Assembly (NCBI GenBank): GCA_028571685.1
Contig: CM053148.1
Span: 87,504,001-87,568,000, forward strand
Origin: Heterohyrax brucei
Lineage: Eukaryota; Chordata; Mammalia; Hyracoidea; Procaviidae
Length of the DNA stretch: 64,000 nucleotides
Reading direction: 5' to 3'
The notes below the pieces were generated by a model. The model was not told the origin of the DNA. It worked only from the letters and a program-made list of their open reading frames with translations, and did no database searches. Shown piece after piece: positions 31,592 to 41,622 of the stretch. Position numbers and translations under genes: made by a program. Numbering within the stretch: position 1 is the stretch's first letter; each line of letters begins with the position of its first letter.

Positions 31592-31702
31592 CTACATACC
31601 TCGTTGCTGAATATCACTAACGTCACTTTTGAAATACTCCCCTTGGGAAGCTATGCACTGATGCCAGTGTCTAGTCCACCCTTCAAAGCAATTTGGGAAC
31701 TG
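31592..31702 (-). pseudogene. Mariner transposase C-terminus remnant (left arm)
   Basis: The minus strand reads 36 codons to a TAG stop without interruption: NCFEGWTRHW then CIASQGEYFKSD, the usual mariner transposase C-terminal pattern. No N-terminal DNA-binding or catalytic part is joined to it. It is inverted relative to the copy at 31765-32025. Confidence 0.8.
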
Positions 31703-31764
31703 TTTCTGGAATGGCCATTGTGCTTAGTGACACAGTGGCAAATTTACAAACTTAATTGCTGTCT

Positions 31765-32025
31765 ATGAGGGAGTTTTTAGCCAGTAAACAAATACCTGTA
31801 TTGGAACACCCTCTTTACTCACTGGATCTGGCCTTTAATGACGTTTTTCTTTACCTGAAGACAAGGGAAATATTGAAAGGAACACATTTTGATGACAATC
31901 AGGACATCGAGAGTAATATGACAACAGCTCTGATGGTCATTCTAGAAATACAGTCCCAAAATTGCTTTGAAGGGTGGACTACGTGCTGGCGTTGGTGCAC
32001 AGCTTCCCAAGGGGAGTGCTTCTGA
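31765..32025 (+). pseudogene. Mariner transposase C-terminal third, truncated
   Basis: From MREFLASKQIPVLEHP the frame runs 86 codons to a TGA stop. It includes YSLDLAFND, where the D (31825-31827) corresponds to the third acidic residue of the mariner D,D34D triad, then FDDNQDIE and NCFEGWTTCW, ASQGECF. The helix-turn-helix region and the first two catalytic aspartates are missing, so it cannot encode an active transposase. It is open but shows no sign of host use. Confidence 0.82.
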
Positions 32026-32078
32026 CCACAGTGATCCTGAGCGATGCATGAGTTTGCGAACTTGATTGGCAGGCCTCA

Positions 32079-32760
32079 GATGATGGCAGTACAGAAATGG
32101 ACCCAGGTACTCAGTCCCAAGTAAGCCACACTACTGCTGATAGCAGGGAGAGCACCCTTTCTCTTTTGAAAGTATCCAGTTTATGAAAGGAATAATATCA
32201 ACAACAACAACAAAACTTTATAGTTACATGAAGGTTCCCTGACTTAACAAAGATTCCATGGTAGTTAACTAACAGGGGTACAGTGATCAGAGACCACTTG
32301 TGACCCACTGTAGTCGAATGAGTTCCAAATAAGAATGGGGTGAAATCTAGACTTAAAGGAATCTGCAAATGAAATGCATTTTCCTGCTTTCATGCAATTT
32401 TCACTCTTGTATTCCATTCATCATTAAGTCACAGCAAGTGGCTCTGCAAATAATAGTACTTTCTTAATATGTGATTTAACTACTGCCTTGTGTACATTTT
32501 TTTGTAGAATATTTAACGAAAATTAACACGTGACTAGATGTCCATCTTTCTCTGAAAATTGAGTAAAATTATAAAATGCACAAAATACCATTATTACAGT
32601 CAAGTGATTTCTTTATAGATTTCTAGCATTTGTTCTCATCAGAGGCCATATTACCCTGGAAGGCAAAACTTGCATCTTGGGTGCAGGTGAATCATTTTTG
32701 ACTATTTTGTATAAAGTCAATAGAGAACAGTAGTACACAAACAAATGCCAGATATATATC
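32079..32760. other. Gene-free AT-rich sequence
   Basis: Contains a short CAACAACAACAACAAAA tract near 32200. Nothing else recognised. Confidence 0.45.
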
Positions 32761-33208
32761 TGATCTCACAGATTGAATTGTGTTCCCCTAAAATGTATGT
32801 CAACTGAGCTAAGCCATGATTCCTGGTATTGTGTGGCTGTAAACTGTTTTGTGATCTGGTGGGGATTATCCTGTGCATTGTAAATCCTGACCACTATGAC
32901 ATTAATTAGGCAGGATTAGAGGCAGCTTGGCAGGTTACTGAGACAGGACTTAATTTACAGGTTTGGGTTTTATTTTTAGTCATTCTTTTTTGAAATATTC
33001 AAGAGGGACTTAAGCAGAGAGTCGAGGGACTTCATACCACCTAAAAATATGCACCTGGAGCAGAGCATGCCCTTTGAACCTGAGATCCCTGCTCTGGGAT
33101 GCTCTTAGATTGGGGAAAGTTTGATGACAATCAACATCCCCTAGAACTTGCAGAGAAAGAAAGACTTCCCCAGAGCTGGCACCCTAAATTCAGACTTCTC
33201 CCTTCCTA

Positions 33209-33238
33209 AATATATATATATATGTTTTTTTTTTTTTT
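33209..33238. repeat. (AT)n plus T-run
   Basis: TATATATATATATG followed by about 14 T, at the left edge of the insert in the LTR. Confidence 0.9.
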
Positions 33239-33258
33239 GATGGCACTTGGCTTGTCTT
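33239..33258 (+). mobile_element. SINE/RTE 3'-end stub
   Basis: GATGGCACTTGGCTTGTCTT directly after a T-run; only the last bases of the 3' module. Confidence 0.55.
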
Positions 33259-33495
33259 TTATGGCTGAGTGAAAATGTACATTCCCATATAAATTTCAAT
33301 GCCCACCTCTATGCAGCTTCCACTGCTCTCCCTGCCCAGTGACAGCACACTATTCCTCTCTGCTCCATACATGTCTCATCCTCCCAACAGTCTTCTTTCC
33401 CCTCCGCTCCACCCACTCTCTTTCCTCCAGCCAGAGGTCACTAAAACCAAACATTTGTGGTATTTCTGTTGCAACAGCACTAGATGACTAAGGTA

Positions 33496-34682
33496 GGCAT
33501 GTTATTAAAATTCCGTGGGTGGTTAATTAGAAAAAAAATTCTTAAAAATCAAGTTAGCATAAAAAAAAAAAGATGGAGAAATACTGATTTACAGAAATAA
33601 TTTGCTGAAGCATTCTTTACATATTAACTCATATTTGATATAATTTATTATGGTATTTTTATTTCACATTATACAAATACTAAAATATGTAAGTATGCGT
33701 GTGTAGATATCTACACATACAGTTTTTTTTAGAAGGGGGATGATAGAGTTTACAGCAGTGCCCAATATATACACATTATAGTGAGGTAAATGGCTGACTT
33801 GCAGAATACAAATGTACCCGAGTAAGTCTTGCAGTAAGTGTAGATGGGCAGTAAGCACTGTGGTATGACTGTAATGACCTAGAGCCTAAGATTCTTGGCA
33901 ACAGTTGAGACTAGGGACTGTCCTTCACAGTTGAGGACTGCTCCTGATCTCCACTCTCCCAGAATAGACAGACAGGTTGCCTTTTTAGCCCTCTCTTGGA
34001 AAGCTACCATGAAGATACAGCTTCTTTGGGACCTTGCTCCAATGCGTCTTTCTTGACACACTGCTCCCTGCTTTGGTTTCAAGAAGGAAGAGCCACCTCA
34101 AGGCAAGATATCTCTACTAGGGCACAGCCCAAGGCTGCAGCCAATGAGGTGTTGAACCTTGCTCCCATCACACAAGGGGACTGGCCGCCACCCCCTTGAA
34201 CACTGAGGCTAAGGTTGAGTGTCAGATGAAAGAATTTTTGACTCTCATATTGGAAGAAGATCCCTTAAAGTTCATATAAAGAAAGATTTCTCTTCCCAGA
34301 GCACTCATATCTTGCAACTACATTTTCTTCTTCTTCACACTCATTGTTCTTCATTTTATTTTATATTTTCCCTCTCCTCAAATCAGCAATGTTTCTTTCC
34401 AAATGCCTTCTTGAGGAGCTCCATATGTAGTTCTGGCCCTGTGCTGGGAGTCCTGTGTTTCACCATGGTTCAGAAATTCAAATTATGTTATTCTTCATCT
34501 TTCAGATATGTAAAGGTTTTATTCTGTTCTTTTTTTTCTACATCTTCTTATTTCCTTAAGAGTAAAAAATTTCACCTGAATCTGAAAATGAAATGGAAAC
34601 ACTAACTTTCCCCTAAAACATTGTATACTAAATTATTAGGAATTAAATCTTAGAAAATTTCTACTTATATCAGGAGATCGGC
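33496..34682. other. Gene-free sequence
   Basis: Mirror-image 67-codon frames at 33879-34199 lie in a slightly GC-richer patch without recognisable domain. The stretch 34310-34420 is C/T-rich. No repeat recognised. Confidence 0.45.
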
Positions 34683-34696
34683 GGGGGGGGGGGGGG
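34683..34696 (+). repeat. G14 homopolymer
   Basis: Fourteen consecutive G. Such a run can form intrastrand four-stranded structures and is rare compared with poly-A/T. Confidence 0.95.
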
Positions 34697-35315
34697 TGGT
34701 GATGTGATTCATCTAATAATTCTGGGCCATTCTCTGCAACAATGTGGATAAAGCTTCCATGATGGATACGTGTCTTCTCCTTAGCCAAGTTAGAGTGACA
34801 GTGTCTTTTCAGGCCATTATCACCTACAGTGAACTTAATTTTACAGTAGCATTTAATTCATGAACTCACCCAAAGCAAATAAATCCATTTATTTGCTGCT
34901 CAAATATTACCTTTTCAGAGCTCTGTTCAGTAGTGTAAGAAGAGTACTCCCCACTCTAGCTGTTCTGTCTACTGCTTTGTTTTTCAGCTGATGATTATCA
35001 GAAATATTATCTATCTGTGCACTTATTTTTCTATCCTTTGCCTCTCTGCACTAGGCAGTATGTTCACAGAGAACAGGAACTTTTCAGATGAACTTGCAAC
35101 TCTGTACTCAGTGGCTATCATGGAGAGAGTGAAGAATTTCTTGTTCCATGAAAGCAAAGATGGATGAAAGATGCAGTATTGCTTCTGAAATATTTTATCA
35201 GAAAACCACAAAAATAGTACAGTTTTGAATCATTAGTCTAAATATATACATATGCCAGAGGTAGCAAGAGATATTTTACATAATCACCATGGAAAAGTCA
35301 GTACTGACAACCCTC
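34697..35315. other. Gene-free unique sequence
   Basis: Nothing firmly recognised. Confidence 0.45.
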
Positions 35316-35470
35316 CAAAAGCCAAACTGACTGTTGCTGACTTGATTCGGACTCCAGTGATCCTATAGGAGAGAGCAGAACTTAGCCAGAGTGTTTCCAA
35401 GGTGCACCTGGTAGATTTGAAGTGCTTTACTTTTGGTTAGCAGCAGAGTTCTCAACCAATAAAGGAGCCT
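35316..35470 (-). mobile_element. AfroSINE (type 1), left member of inverted pair
   Basis: TTGATTCGGACTCCAGTGAT, CACCTGGTAGATTTGAAGTG and TTTTGGTTAGCAGCAG. The head lies next to the head of a plus-strand copy 12 bp away. Confidence 0.87.
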
Positions 35471-35482
35471 CAATAATGACCC

Positions 35483-35650
35483 TGGAAACCCTGGTGGCTT
35501 AGTGTTTAAGAGCTACAGTTGCTAACCAAAAAGCTAGCAATTCAAATCCACCCAGTGCTCCCTGGAAAACCTATGATCGGTTCTGTTCTGTCCTGGAGGG
35601 TCACCATCAGTCAGAATAGACTCCAAGGCAATGGATTTGGCTTTTCTTTT
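35483..35650 (+). mobile_element. AfroSINE (type 1), right member of inverted pair
   Basis: GGAAACCCTGGTGGCTTAGT head, CAAATCCACCCAGTGCTCCC middle, GTCAGAATAGACTCC end and a T-rich tail (TTTTCTTTTTTTT). Confidence 0.92.
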
Positions 35651-37514
35651 TTTTCTACCATAAATTCATATTTAGTGCTTAAAAGTTTAATTTTCCAACA
35701 TAGGATCATTTTATTTCCACCTAAGGAGACCAAATGTACCTTCACACAAATTGGTAAAGTTGTATTTAACATTTTCCAAAAAAAGCATGGCATTTTGTGA
35801 CCTCATTGTCAATTGCTTGGAAAGTTATAACATTAAAATGTTCATATTTTAGAACAGAATAATGTGCTACATTGGTAGGTATGAAAATTTGAATTTGCAT
35901 ATTTTCATTGTAAGAGCAGTGTTAAAAAGTGAAATACAGAACTTTTCTACTTAGAAAGCAATATCTTTGGTGAAGGGGCAATTACTTCAGACCACTTCTT
36001 ATAGTTTCTTTGTCAGTTCACAAAAGGATTAGAATTACTAAAATTCAGAATTGGGATGTGCCAGATTCTGTGTCAGGTTTTCATTCTATAGTGTTTCCTT
36101 TATATATAAAAGACAAAACAAGAAGACAACAAGCAGATGATTAGTTAAAGGTTGTCAGGAAGTACACATGCTTTATTTGAGACCTGAACCCAGCTGGAAA
36201 CCCTCGTACCCTAAAGTCATTCATTGGATTGTTAGAGACGGTTCTGAGGATCTGTTATCAATTTCTCATATTTGATAGAAATGATCTACTACTTATATTA
36301 AGACATTTCTTCCTGTCTCTGCTGTTTGAAAGTCGAAGGCATTCCTGTGCAGTTAAACCTTAAGTACCACTGGTAACGAGGGAGAGAGCTGCTAAAAGAG
36401 TGGATGAAAGCAGTAATTTCATTTTCTTCTGTAGTTCTTTGTGTTGTGAATTTTTCCTTGTCTCAAAATCCCTTCTATTATTTGACTTAGAGTACAGCAA
36501 ATGAACAGATGGCTCTGGGTAGGTATGACTTTGATGCATTTTTAAAATCTTGAATGATGCATTTTTTGAAATAAGTTTTATAATTAATCTCGTTGACTTG
36601 AAGACATGTCTCAAGGTCTCAGATCTATAGTTTGCGCTTTCCTGTTTCTGCAAGGAGACCACTGTTACTTTTTTTTTCTCATTGTTTCTATTTCTTTGAT
36701 GATTTTATCCCAAGTTTAGGAAGGAAGGTATCAAATCATATAAAATAAATGACTATCTGGGAACACTCATTTGAAGAGTAGCTTTCTGTAAGGGGCTCTG
36801 TTACAGCGGTATAGAGGACAGCCTAACCTTGATTACAAAATCATACTGATGGCTTTAGTCCACCCACATTGAGTACATCTTCTCTATTAATTGTCTAGCC
36901 ACAGACATCCATGCATTGAACTAAGTTTGTGCTTCTTATGATTATTGTAATTAAACAAAGTTAAATATGTAACTCTTTGGAACCTACCAAATTGTCACTG
37001 GTATTTCTTTCGAACTTGTTTTTGTGTTTCATGTCGGTTCCTGTTTTTATTTACTTAATTCCTTGCTTTCTAATTTTTAAATCAAAAATTAAAGATCAGT
37101 TAACTTTTTAAAATTTATCCAAAATTACTTTAAATGAACATCTATTACATTCTGTTGCAGTCCAGATAGCTTTCTGCCTTCTACACAAGACAAATTGATT
37201 TTGCTCTTTCAGTCATAATAAAAAAAGACACTTTTTTTCTTTTTGCTAATTTAAAGGGATCATTTTTACAGAACAGTTTAATAGAAACTGAGGGTGTTGT
37301 TTTTAAAACTACTGTGATGCTCAAAACTCACCATGAAGAATTCACAGAAAATTAAATGTACATAGTATAGTGTGCAGTCAACTGATGACCTCTATAAAAA
37401 TGAATAAGTTTAAAAAATAGGAACACTGATAGCACTGTTACATTTATATGTTAATTCAATGTAAAGCTTCAACATGGTCAAAATCGTGAAAACACTTTGT
37501 TACCGCCCTTATAC
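35651..37514. other. Gene-free AT-rich sequence
   Basis: 1.9 kb without recognisable gene or repeat. A 100-codon minus-strand frame (36360-36662) has no domain. This is one of the longest repeat-poor stretches here. Confidence 0.5.
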
Positions 37515-37775
37515 TGACTGCCTTTGTCTTGCATACTTTGAGCAAGTTATCAGGAAGGAGCAGACCCTGGAAAAGGATATTATGCTTGATAAATTTGTGA
37601 GCCATTGTAAACAAGGCAGACTGTCAATGAGATGAGCTGACACAGTGGCTGCAAGGATGGACGGAAACTTCACAGACAGTGAGGATGACATGGGACTGGA
37701 CAGTGTTTCATTCTGTTGTCCTAGGGTCCTACGGGTCATACAGGACTCCACGGCACCCAGGAACAACTACTATAA
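37515..37775 (+). mobile_element. RTE LINE 3' end
   Basis: TTTGAGCAAGTTATCAGGAA, GGAGCAGACCCTGGAAAAGG, GACACAGTGGCTGCAAGGAT and GTTTCATTCTGTTGTCCTAG lead to a CGGCACCCAGGAACAAC tail. It encodes the final codons of the RTE ORF and its 3' end, broken by stops. Confidence 0.8.
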
Positions 37776-37991
37776 ACTAAACAATAAATATGGGGAAGAA
37801 AAGCAATGTATATTTCTCTTAGAGAATATGAGGAATAGGTACTACAACTTTTCCCAATATTTTCTGCATTTGACGTTTTAAAATTTCCTGTTTTCAAGAC
37901 TATTTTAGCGGTCTCATTTTTTTTCAATCACTGCTCTCTGAAATTAATGACAAAATTAGAATCTGCTGTTTTGTTAACATTAAACAAACAA

Positions 37992-38135
37992 ACAATTGCC
38001 GTGCAGTTGATTCCAAGTCATAGCGACCCTACAGGACTTAACAGTAGAACTGCTCTGTAGGGTTTCCAGGGTGTGGCTTGTGAAGTTGACTACTGACCTG
38101 TTGATTAGTTGTAGTTGATAACTTTAAACACTACT
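37992..38135 (-). mobile_element. AfroSINE (type 1), diverged
   Basis: GTTGATTCCAAGTCATAGCG, ACCCTACAGGACTTAACAGT and AACTGCTCTGTAGGGTTTCC; head eroded. Confidence 0.85.
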
Positions 38136-38211
38136 CAACAAGTAATAGATGCTAATTACCAAATACATGAAATGTGAAGTGTTCCCCAATGGACTGCTCT
38201 ATATTGAAGGA

Positions 38212-38371
38212 AGGAGCCCTGGTGGTGTAGTGGTTACGAGTTCAGCTGGTAACTGAAAGAATGATGGTGCAAACCCACCAGCCACTCTGTGGAAACCCTA
38301 AGGGGAAGTTCTACTTTGTCCTGTAGGGTCACTGTAAGTCAGCACCCACTCGAAAGCACCTAACAGCAACA
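38212..38371 (+). mobile_element. AfroSINE with RTE-like tail, full length
   Basis: GGAGCCCTGGTGGTGTAGTG head and CACTCGAAAGCACCTAACAG plus CAACAA tail. The CACCTAACA end is the same as that of the RTE LINE, linking the two families. Confidence 0.92.
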
Positions 38372-39114
38372 ATATTGAAACAACTTACAAGTAGTTTTGA
38401 AGAACCGAGTCCAAGTCCTTTAAGTTGGTTGATCACATTAGCAAACTGGTACAAAGACTGGAAGCCCTGAGTCTTGTGAATTTAAACATTGGTCCTAATA
38501 ATTTAGCCATAACTAATTATAAGTAAGCTAAAATTTTACAGGCAATAAGAACAGTAAATCCAATGGTTAGTATCACTTTGTATGGAAGGCATATAGGGTT
38601 ATTCCATTTTTCAATCAAAATAGGTAAAGAACAATTCTGGATTTACAGTTTTGTAATTGCATAAAAATATCACAGATAGCCAAGGACAGATTGTTAAAGA
38701 GTTTTCCTCAAGTTATTATATTTCAGAACCACTGTTTTTCTTCTGCATGTATTCTATTTCATAAACAAACATTATTAGACTTTTACTTCTTCTAGCTCTA
38801 CCAATAACTGTAGAATGCGAAGATTCTTTAAAGAGTTTCTGTCTGCTTAACCCATAAGAAAAATCAGCAGTAATACAGTAGTCACTTAAAAAATAAAAAG
38901 TTGAATTACTATGTTCACTTAAGTATCAGCACAGATTTTTGGCTTTCATTTTGGGAGTTTGTCTGTTAAAGGAACTGTATTGATTTTTCAAAGCACTGCC
39001 TAATTTGCTAATGTGTTTTGGGGGAGACAGGGTACCACATTGTGATGTCCGTGACCGCTTGGGCAGATCTTCTCTGTTCAAATATAAAGTTCAAAGCTTG
39101 TTAGATTTGTTACA
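38372..39114. other. Gene-free AT-rich sequence
   Basis: Nothing recognised. Confidence 0.45.
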
Positions 39115-39465
39115 ATTAAGTAAATAACTTAATCTTGTTGCTTCTTTATTTACTCATTTATGCAGTGAGACTGATAATAGCCACTGCTGCCACCACTAAG
39201 TTCATTGTGACTTATAATGTTCCTATATGACACAGTAGAACCACCCTATACAGTTTCCAAGGAGCGCCTGGAGGATTTGAACTGCAGACCTTTTGGTTAG
39301 CTATCAGACATAGCACTTAATCTTTACACCACTAAGATTTCTGGGACAAATAATATCAGCTCCAAATAAAACATCTGTTATGAGATTATATAAATTAATT
39401 TACAGTAATAGAGAAGAAATAGAGTATCTGATACATGGTATACACTCAGTGATTGCAGCTTTTCA
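39115..39465 (+). mobile_element. MIR fragment split by an AfroSINE
   Basis: Left part TAACTTAATCTTGTTGCTTC and ATGCAGTGAGACTGATAATA; right part GTATCTGATACATGGTATAC and ACTCAGTGATTG. Together they follow MIR 3' order, with the SINE at 39181-39343 between. Confidence 0.6.
39181..39343 (-). mobile_element. AfroSINE (type 1), inside a MIR
   Basis: CAGTTTCCAAGGAGCGCCTG, GAGGATTTGAACTGCAGACC and TTTACACCACTAAGATTTC. Confidence 0.9.
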
Positions 39466-40124
39466 TGTTTCTTGCTGTTGTTTATTTGTTTGTGTTTTTT
39501 TTTCCCATTGTCTTTGGAGTTTATCAGTGTAGTACAGTTTTGTTCCCTTTTTCCTTCTATGTAGGCATTGTTAGTCATGACTGTATCTGTTTCCATTTCA
39601 ACCTATGACTTCAAAGCAGCACTAATTGTAAGAATAAATTTTATATCTAATAGAATTACTAGAATAAATAAAAAATAAATTTTAGTTAAAAACCATTGTG
39701 CCTTCTGTAAACCTCATATATTCCACTATTGCTATTAAAAACTGTATCAGCAACACATTTCTTCCATGACTAAGGCACAGGTTTTATAACTGCCCTAAGT
39801 ATATTCTATGATTTTATTGCATATATAAGTATTTATCATCAAGTGAAAGTTTGCAGTATAAATTGTAGAAAAATAAAATATTCCTGAGAATTTTAAGAGT
39901 AAGTGAATATTTCTTTCTAATGTAGGTAATCATTGCTCATACATCTCCAGTTTATACAGCAGTACAAACACTTTCAACTAAAATACAAACAAAAGCATAT
40001 GAGGAAACATTTAGGAAGGAAAATTGATGACCGGACATGATATTTTCAACATATATTGTAATTTATTTTTTTTTTAAAAAAATAACAATGCATGATCAGT
40101 AGCTATTCAGTAAATTACAGTTAT
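39466..40124. other. Gene-free AT-rich sequence
   Basis: T- and A-runs near 39497 and 40067. Nothing else recognised. Confidence 0.45.
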
Positions 40125-40290
40125 AATAGCTATTGTGTGTGCTTTGATGATTTATATCTGGCACTGTGTCAAGTATTTTCTGTACGACATCACAATGAAT
40201 TCTTAGAAAAATTTAAGAACTGTTATTATCTTCAATTTACCAAAGCAAATTGAGAATTATAGAGCTTAAACATCATGCCCAATGTAGAAA
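40125..40290 (-). mobile_element. Probable MIR fragment
   Basis: ATCTGGCACTGTGTCAAGTA, TTTTCTGTACGACATCACAA, CTGTTATTATCTTCAATTTA and GAGAATTATAGAGCTTAAAC follow minus-strand MIR order. Confidence 0.65.
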
Positions 40291-40429
40291 AATAATTCAT
40301 AAGGACTGATGTTTATAACCACATCAGCCTTAGCAGTATGTGATTTCATCTTTTAGAGAGTTCTTAAATCTTGGAATCCTCACATTCTAAGCCCTCTGCT
40401 AGTTCCTTAGCTCAGACGAGTATTCTTAT

Positions 40430-40790
40430 GTCTTTTTTAGATTAATACAAGCACCTTCTTAATGATTTTTATGCTCCTACAATATAAATCTAATCAAGTT
40501 ATTCACTACTCTGATGTCCCAGTAAAATAATTTATTACCTGGCTGTTATTTCCTTCTCTAGCTATAGCTTGAAGACTCCTCTTTTAGAAGTAGTCTTCTT
40601 TTCTTTTTTCCACTCATGATGTCAAATTCTCCCTCAGGTCAACACCAAATGTCTATAACGTTCTTCTCCAGCTGTTTTGACTGAACAACTCTATCTTCAT
40701 ATCCAGGCCATAGCTCAAATATCACCTCTTACTCAAAAATGTATTTTACCTCAAAATGCCAGAGATCTGTGCCATATCTGATTCCAGATC
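40430..40790 (+). mobile_element. Possible ancient L2-type fragment
   Basis: AGGCCATAGCTCAAATATCA followed by CCTCTTACTC resembles an L2-like internal motif, and TATAAATCTAATCAAGTTAT upstream fits the same order. Weak similarity by eye only. Confidence 0.35.
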
Positions 40791-41555
40791 AGGTAGCTAA
40801 ACAGCATTCTTGATGTGAAAGACGAACATGTCAGCAAAAGTTTAAGAAAGTCTAGGTCATTTCTGAGCAATGGCTGCCAGCCTTACTCTGAGTAATTTCT
40901 CCATTCCAACTGTATTAACTTTTCAGAGCCCAAAACCAATACTAAGCCTGATAATTGATAGTTTTGGTGTTACTATACCTGTTTTCAGTAATGACTTTGT
41001 GCTATAACTCATATTCATAGAAGTTTGTCTATCTTCCACTGGAATTTAGACCAGGGATTAAACCAAATTCCACATTTAAAAAAAAAAAAAAGTTCCAAGT
41101 TATTCATTATAGTGAGATCTGATTTAATATGCTTGACTGGAAGGCTTGTAAAAAGGAAAGATGACTTGTTGCTAAGAGAATAGATAAGAAGGAGAGCCTT
41201 CCTTGTCACCCTCTGCACTCTGTCTCCGAATATGCTGAACTCCCCATTCTGACTTAATGATGAAGTTCCACCACCTCTGTGTCCTCACAGGGCACGAGAA
41301 ATAAGACGGCAGGTTACTGCCTATATTACTGTTGCCTGTCTGTCTTATATCAGGTTCCTGAACAGTGCTTTTGAGAAGGCTTAGAACACTAGAGTCCAGC
41401 CTTATTCAGTGACCCTTAAAAACCAGTAACAGCCACTGAAATGCCCTTGGCACTAAAATATGCACCCGGAGCACAGATTTGATTTCTTAATATCAAAAAG
41501 AGAAAAACGAGCTGCAACTCAAGAATTAATCAGCAACTTGTTTGAAGGTAATCCA
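40791..41555. other. Gene-free unique sequence
   Basis: A poly-A run near 41078-41092. Nothing else recognised. Confidence 0.45.
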
Positions 41556-41622
41556 AAAAGAAAGAATGGAAGGGAGGGAGGGAAGAAGGAAGGAAGGAAG
41601 AAGAGTGAGGTGAGGAAGAATC
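41556..41622. repeat. Purine-rich (GGAA/GGGA)n tract
   Basis: GGAAGGGAGGGAGGGAAGAA then GGAAGGAAGGAAGAAGAG; nearly all purine on the plus strand, a layout able to form triplex DNA. Confidence 0.9.

Larger units (their letters stand above)
31549..32078. mobile_element. Mariner-derived fold-back element, 530 bp
   Basis: The left end TGAGGTCTGACAATTAAG and the right end (reverse complement TGAGGCCTGCCAATCAAG) are mariner-like terminal repeats. The left is preceded by TA, the right followed by GA (expected TA). The inverted similarity extends about 150-170 bp inward: ACTCCCCTTGGGAAGCT at 31636-31652 pairs with 32001-32017, and TAGTCCACCCTTCAAAGCA at 31672-31690 with 31963-31981. Both arms therefore derive from the transposase 3' end. 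The roughly 215-bp centre carries the coding stretch just upstream of that end. Confidence 0.88.
32761..33495 (+). mobile_element. LTR-like element (MaLR type), interrupted
   Basis: GATTGAATTGTGTTCCCCTA, GATTCCTGGTATTGTGTGGC, ACATTAATTAGGCAGGATTA, GAGCAGAGCATGCCCTTTGA and TTTGTGGTATTTCTGTTGCA match the 23745 family. About 235 bp of foreign sequence (33213-33450) sits before the last 45 bp. No clear target duplication. Confidence 0.72.

Noticed and set aside
31756..32025. Domesticated transposase gene
   Set aside because: The frame is only the last third of a mariner transposase, without DNA-binding region or first two catalytic aspartates, and its arms are inverted duplicates; no splice site or promoter is evident.
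33879..34199. Mirror-image open frames as a possible exon
   Set aside because: Both strands are open over the same stretch, no splice sites or homology are apparent, and the frames end at arbitrary points.
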